Below, piece by piece: positions 25,299 through 28,898 of a DNA stretch of 28,898 nt. The notes beneath the pieces are model-generated. The model was not told the DNA's origin, ran no database searches, and was given only the letters and a program-made list of their open reading frames with translations. This DNA is from an uncultured Prevotella sp. (lineage in GTDB: Bacteria; Bacteroidota; Bacteroidia; Bacteroidales; Bacteroidaceae). Positions within the stretch are counted from its first letter, which is position 1. Each line of letters begins with the position of its first letter. Where the stretch lies: assembly GCA_927910885.1 (NCBI GenBank), contig CAKMOD010000010.1, positions 1 to 28,898 of the forward strand. The letters run 5' to 3'. Position numbers and translations under genes: made by a program.

Positions 25299-25487
25299 AT
25301 GAAAAAGAAGTATTTTTCGCCTGCTATCAATGTGTATAACATTGTAGAGGCAGAGACGATTTTGGCAGATTCATGCACTAAGACTCAGTTCGTTACCGAT
25401 GTTGAGAAATCAAGAATACTGCCTGATGAAGAATTGGATGGTGAGACTTTTACTCCATCAGGTGGCTCAACTTCAGTAGCACCATAA
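25299..25487 (+). CDS. 62-aa peptide upstream of fimbrillin-like gene
   Basis: A short peptide starting MKKKYFSPAINVYNIVEAET, then a polar acidic part with one Cys (DSCTKTQF) and a Ser/Gly/Thr-rich end. It has no membrane segment or full signal peptide. I recall short Bacteroidales peptides with a similar KKKYxxPxIxVxxI start near cell-surface protein genes; their role is unknown to me. The ATG follows an A-rich stretch suitable for Bacteroidetes initiation. The next gene starts 27 bases downstream, so the two are probably cotranscribed. It could be a regulator, assembly peptide or precursor; none of these can be shown. Confidence 0.65.
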   Translation: MKKKYFSPAINVYNIVEAETILADSCTKTQFVTDVEKSRILPDEELDGETFTPSGGSTSVAP

Positions 25488-25514
25488 CAAACCTAAGAAA
25501 TTAAGCTTAAAGAA

Positions 25515-28157
25515 ATGAAATCAAGAAATTTTAGATTTGCTTTGATGACCGGCTTCGCAGGCTTGGCATCATTCGTTGTGACTGCTTGTACCGATAGCGA
25601 TACTGCGCAGGAAACAAAGAAAAATGTAGAGGATGGTATCAGTTTTACAGTAAGTGATGTACAAGACATATCTCTCCCATCACTTCCAATGACTAAGGCT
25701 GCATCTGTTTATGAGACAACATCAACTCCGCTTGAGGGTGATGGTGCTGAAGGGTTAGAGCTGGTTGAGACAACTATCGAGGGTGTAGACCCTGTATATA
25801 TACCTGCTTCTACACGTGGTACGCTTACAACAAAGGAAAATTTCGTAACAATCAATAAGCCGTTCTATATCTTTGCTTGTAAGAATGGTGGCTCAACAGC
25901 TGATTATCTTTACAAAGAAGAGGTAAAAGCTGATGGTACTATGACAAAATGTATTAAGTGGAAGAAGAGCGAGGCTAATTCATTGAAGTTCTATGCTGTT
26001 CATCCAGCTGTGTCAGACAATAATCAGAAGATTACAACAACTTCTGGTACAAACCCTATCGTTAAGTTCAGTCCTAACGATAATGTACAGCAGCAGACTG
26101 ACCTTTTGGTGGCTACGACAGACAACTTTAGCTATGATGATTATGTAAACCAGAAAATTCCTATCAAGTTCTCACACGCTACAACTGCTATTCAGTTCAA
26201 GATAGGTAACGATCTCTCTTATAATCAGGAGGTAAAGAAGATTGAAATTCAAAATGTTTACGGTGAAGGAACATACGATGTCGCCACCAAGTCATGGACT
26301 GTTGGCACAACAAAGAAGAGCTATACGCTTGAATTGAACCCAATGGTCTCTACTGCACAGAACCCTGGAACAGTGATGAATGGTGGTGATGGTCTTTTCT
26401 TTATGATTCCTCAGACACTTCCAGACGATGCTAAGGTGAAGATTACCTTTGCAAGTGGTAAATATTGGGAAGGCAAAATAGGTGGAAGTGGTAAGTCTTG
26501 GGCTGAAGGAACTACTAAGACATATACCATTTCAAACTCTAAGGACCTCTCTGACCGTGACTTCACACTTAGCATTACACCAACAAACGGAACAGAAAGG
26601 GAGTACAATCAGTTTGACATTCCTTTTACTGTAACCAGCTATAGTCGCTTGAAAGGCTATTCAGGAAATACTCGTGACAAGGCAGAACCATGGAAGGTTG
26701 TAAGCTATGAGGTCAGCACGGATGGTACGAACTGGTCTGCTGCAACAACAACCAAGCCAGAGATGGTAACAGCAATGACTGAGAGTGGTAATGGTGGTAC
26801 ATCTGGTGAAGTAGGTAATCTTAAGCTGACCAATGATTATAAGGACTATGCCCAGATTCGTAACCAGGAGTTAAAGGCTGCAACAGAGGTTACAGAGCGC
26901 AAGGACTTATCTATTATAAATGGTCGTCAATATACCGCTAACTGCTATATCGTATCAGCTCCTGGTAAGTATAAGTTCCCATTGTTTTATGGTAGTAGTC
27001 GTGTGAATGGTGAACCTAATGGTTCTGGTTCGGCAGGAGATGCTATGATGGCTATCAGGAATAACACAAACAGTGCAAATGCTTTGAAGTGTTTTCATGG
27101 AGGTATAGAACAAGGCGCATACGGCTATCAGATACCTTACGCTGACATTCATCAGTGGGTATATGGTGCTAAACTTCTTTGGGAGAGTAAGAAAGACCTT
27201 GTGAAGGTAACAGCCACAAATCGTAATGGGCATACACAGCCACATGAAGGTGGTAGAGATATTTATGTAGAGTTTGATGTAAATAAAGATAATATTGAGA
27301 CAGGTAATGCTATCATTGCAGTAACTCTTAATAACAAGGTTGTATGGTCATGGCATATCTGGATTACAGGGAAAGAAGTTGCTGACGTAAAGTCAGGTCA
27401 CTTCCTTAGCGAGCCTATTGGCTTTGTTCCAACGAAGTGGATGCGTACTACTTACAGACAGAACCGCTACGTGAAAGTAACTGTTAAGCAGCCACGTTCT
27501 GGTAAGACAGCATCAGTTGTGTTCACACAGAAGCCACATGAGGAGGTTCCAGAGGGGCAGGCAATGCATTATCAGTGGGGACGTAAGGACCCATTCTGGC
27601 CTGGTATGGATGGCTTGACAGCATCAGAAAACAAATTCGATGGTGGTATCTCTCTTGCAGAATCTGTACAGGAACCAAGACTGATGGGCCGTCCACGCCA
27701 CTTAGAGTATGTATTTACTTCAGTAGCAACATACTTTGGTGGTACTTGGGATTGGAATAATAACCCTGCTTATACCAATTCTTATCTCAACCTTTGGGAT
27801 GCTAACAATGAAACAGGTTATGGATATACAGGTCCATTCGTGAAGACTATCTACGATCCAAGTCCTGCTGGCTTCCATGTTCCACGTACAAGCCAGTTGA
27901 GTAAGGTTGGTAATGATAAGTATGTTGTGACTCCTAAGATGGGATATATGGACCCTGAATTTGTGTCTGATGGGGCAAAGACTCCAGATATTGGCTACTA
28001 TTGGACGAGTGAAAAGAGCTTTATTAATAAAAATGGTACAGACGCTGCATTCTCAATCTTTGGTATTACGGATGCAAATAGTAAGATCCAAGTAGACGGA
28101 AAGAATAAAATTGTTAATCCATCAATGGCTTACTGTGTCCTCCCAATCAAGGAATAG
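25515..28157 (+). CDS. Fimbrillin-family surface lipoprotein
   Basis: An 880-residue lipoprotein: signal with lipobox VVTAC (Cys25) followed by TDSD. Residues about 95-345 fit a fimbrillin/Mfa-like domain (YIFACKNG, SLKFYAVHPAV, DLLVATTDNF, IPIKFSHATTAIQFKI). The middle (about 345-690) holds beta domains, the last with a BACON-like end (VTVKQPRSGKTASVVFTQKP). The C-terminal part (about 690-880) has YQWGRKDPFWPG, YDPSPAGFHVP and YYWTSEKSF, marks of the FISUMP (Fibrobacter succinogenes major paralogous) type domain. It is longer than simple fimbrillins. It is likely outer-membrane-exposed and either a pilus-tip/accessory subunit or an adhesin. No pilus assembly genes are in this window. A clear terminator follows. 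Confidence 0.85.
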   Translation: MKSRNFRFALMTGFAGLASFVVTACTDSDTAQETKKNVEDGISFTVSDVQDISLPSLPMTKAASVYETTSTPLEGDGAEGLELVETTIEGVDPVYIPASTRGTLTTKENFVTINKPFYIFACKNGGSTADYLYKEEVKADGTMTKCIKWKKSEANSLKFYAVHPAVSDNNQKITTTSGTNPIVKFSPNDNVQQQTDLLVATTDNFSYDDYVNQKIPIKFSHATTAIQFKIGNDLSYNQEVKKIEIQNVYGEGTYDVATKSWTVGTTKKSYTLELNPMVSTAQNPGTVMNGGDGLFFMIPQTLPDDAKVKITFASGKYWEGKIGGSGKSWAEGTTKTYTISNSKDLSDRDFTLSITPTNGTEREYNQFDIPFTVTSYSRLKGYSGNTRDKAEPWKVVSYEVSTDGTNWSAATTTKPEMVTAMTESGNGGTSGEVGNLKLTNDYKDYAQIRNQELKAATEVTERKDLSIINGRQYTANCYIVSAPGKYKFPLFYGSSRVNGEPNGSGSAGDAMMAIRNNTNSANALKCFHGGIEQGAYGYQIPYADIHQWVYGAKLLWESKKDLVKVTATNRNGHTQPHEGGRDIYVEFDVNKDNIETGNAIIAVTLNNKVVWSWHIWITGKEVADVKSGHFLSEPIGFVPTKWMRTTYRQNRYVKVTVKQPRSGKTASVVFTQKPHEEVPEGQAMHYQWGRKDPFWPGMDGLTASENKFDGGISLAESVQEPRLMGRPRHLEYVFTSVATYFGGTWDWNNNPAYTNSYLNLWDANNETGYGYTGPFVKTIYDPSPAGFHVPRTSQLSKVGNDKYVVTPKMGYMDPEFVSDGAKTPDIGYYWTSEKSFINKNGTDAAFSIFGITDANSKIQVDGKNKIVNPSMAYCVLPIKE

Positions 28158-28203
28158 TCTTTTAACTAAATAATTATAGTAACTTGTTTTACTATATTTC
28201 ATA

Positions 28204-28236
28204 AAAAAGCTGCAGTCGTAATGGCTGCAGCTTTTT
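28204..28236 (+). terminator. Intrinsic terminator of the fimbrillin-like gene
   Basis: AAAAAGCTGCAG (28204-28215) and CTGCAGCTTTTT (28225-28236) form a perfect 12-base-pair stem with a 9-base loop and end in a T-run, 47 bases past the stop codon. Confidence 0.9.
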
Positions 28237-28276
28237 GCGTTTAAGGTATGGGATGAGAAAGATATTGAGTTTTACG

Positions 28277-28362
28277 TTTCCTGTCACTGTTGTCATTCTT
28301 TTTAGAAACTTAAGACACTATCATACAACGATATAGCCTTGAATGTTAAAAGTGATAGGAAA
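28277..28362. repeat. 86-bp palindromic element, copy 2 (MITE-like)
   Basis: Terminal inverted repeat TTTCCTGTCACT and AGTGATAGGAAA (one mismatch). It has the same length and direction as 430-515 and shares the right end GAATGTTAAAAGTGA and the doubled CTGTCA/TGTCA left end. The middles differ. Confidence 0.65.
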
Positions 28363-28605
28363 TTATAGCTGTCCGCTAAAACTTTAATAGCATATATTTT
28401 CTTGCGGAATTTCCTTTATATAGGCAATTTTGCATTTATTTTTTTATTTATTAGAAATCCTTTATCAGTCTATACATAGGACGAAACTATTAGATGCTAT
28501 CGTAAGAAGTTCCCTTTTGCTTATAACCTTTGTTTTATAGGCATCCACCATCCCCATTATTAGGTATTTACATGTTAAACGCTTTTTATTCTGTATTTTT
28601 TTCAT

Positions 28606-28613
28606 TACCTTTG
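28606..28613 (+). promoter_or_regulatory. Possible promoter for the gene leaving the window
   Basis: TACCTTTG matches TAnnTTTG. If it serves the gene at 28875, the leader would be about 255 bases and would contain both repeat families below. Confidence 0.4.
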
Positions 28614-28624
28614 TTTGTTCAGAT

Positions 28625-28734
28625 GTGGACAAGTATAACGAGTAGACGAGTAGACGAGTGAACGAGTTGCTTGCTAAGAAGACAAAGTAACAGATGAACA
28701 TTAAGTTGACGAGTAGACGAGTAGATAAGTTGTT
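28625..28734 (-). repeat. Octamer repeats, two clusters
   Basis: On the minus strand, 28625-28670 reads AACTCGTT, CACTCGTC, TACTCGTC, TACTCGTT. A second cluster at 28701-28734 reads AACTTATC, TACTCGTC, TACTCGTC. This is the same octamer family as 19815-20075, in opposite orientation. Confidence 0.65.
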
Positions 28735-28760
28735 TGCAGCAATAAATACAACAGGCAGAA

Positions 28761-28855
28761 GTAATCATAATTATGAATTATGAATTCTGAATTGTGAATT
28801 AAAATAGTAATCATAATTATGAATTATGAATTATGAATTTATGAATTATTGAATT
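28761..28855 (-). repeat. Two tandem heptamer elements starting GTAATCATAATT
   Basis: 28761-28800 and 28807-28855 each start GTAATCATAATTATGAATT and continue in 7-base ATGAATT units, the reverse orientation of the element at 5599-5640. Confidence 0.7.
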
Positions 28856-28874
28856 TCTGAAATTATCAAAGCTA

Positions 28875-28898
28875 TGAAGTTATCAGAATTAAAGACGG
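28875..28898 (+). CDS. Start of a gene, possibly FeoA/FeoB-type (partial)
   Basis: Eight codons are visible: MKLSELKT, followed by a G that would start the next codon. From memory, Bacteroidales FeoA-domain and FeoA-FeoB fusion proteins of ferrous iron uptake often begin MKLSELKTG or similar, which is the only basis for this call. The window ends here, so it cannot be confirmed. Confidence 0.35.

Noticed and set aside
28465..28701. 78-codon open frame on the minus strand
   Set aside because: It runs through octamer repeats and AT-rich DNA without any protein-like feature.

Overview
The window looks like chromosome from an oral-type Prevotella or a close relative (Bacteroidales). Reasons: promoters of the Bacteroidetes form (TTTG about 20 bases upstream of TAnnTTTG), several secreted proteins ending in type IX secretion (T9SS) sorting tails, a fimbrillin-type lipoprotein, a lipoprotein-anchored hybrid-like sensor kinase, AT-rich intergenic DNA, and many short dispersed repeats. 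No tRNA, rRNA, insertion sequence or CRISPR array was seen.

Layout. 1-604: non-coding, with a large inverted repeat and an 86-base palindromic element. 605-5530 (minus strand): a three-gene signalling operon, sensor kinase (1179 aa), response regulator and a small membrane protein. 5531-6151: intergenic repeats. 6152-7852 (minus): AspT-family transporter with two RCK/TrkA_C domains. 8135-18896 (minus): a run of T9SS cargo genes. In transcription order these are a five-repeat secreted protein, an intact S8 protease (translationally coupled by ATGA), a 1236-aa leucine-rich-repeat protein built from three copies of one module, and a second S8 protease. The second protease is broken by loss of exactly one base. 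18897-20082: a long gene-poor stretch with REP-like and octamer repeats. 20083-22120 (minus): mnmA and a YitT-family membrane protein. 22247-23671 (plus): AgcS-type amino-acid/Na+ symporter, convergent with 23943-24374 (minus), a DoxX-family protein. Inverted copies of one repeat cap both of these 3' ends. 24375-25298: doxX promoter, two tandem palindromes and a 22-base-period repeat. 25299-28157 (plus): a 62-aa peptide gene and an 880-aa fimbrillin-family lipoprotein, ended by a clear terminator. 28158-28898: repeats, then the first eight codons of a gene that resembles FeoA/FeoB.

The T9SS cargo block is the largest functional unit: two paralogous surface or secreted serine proteases, an adhesin-like LRR protein and a secreted repeat protein, probably for host protein degradation or attachment. 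The other dominant signal is the intergenic DNA, where at least five different short repeat families sit, some with copies in inverted orientation around gene blocks. All functional calls rest on reading translations and motifs by eye. No database search was run.
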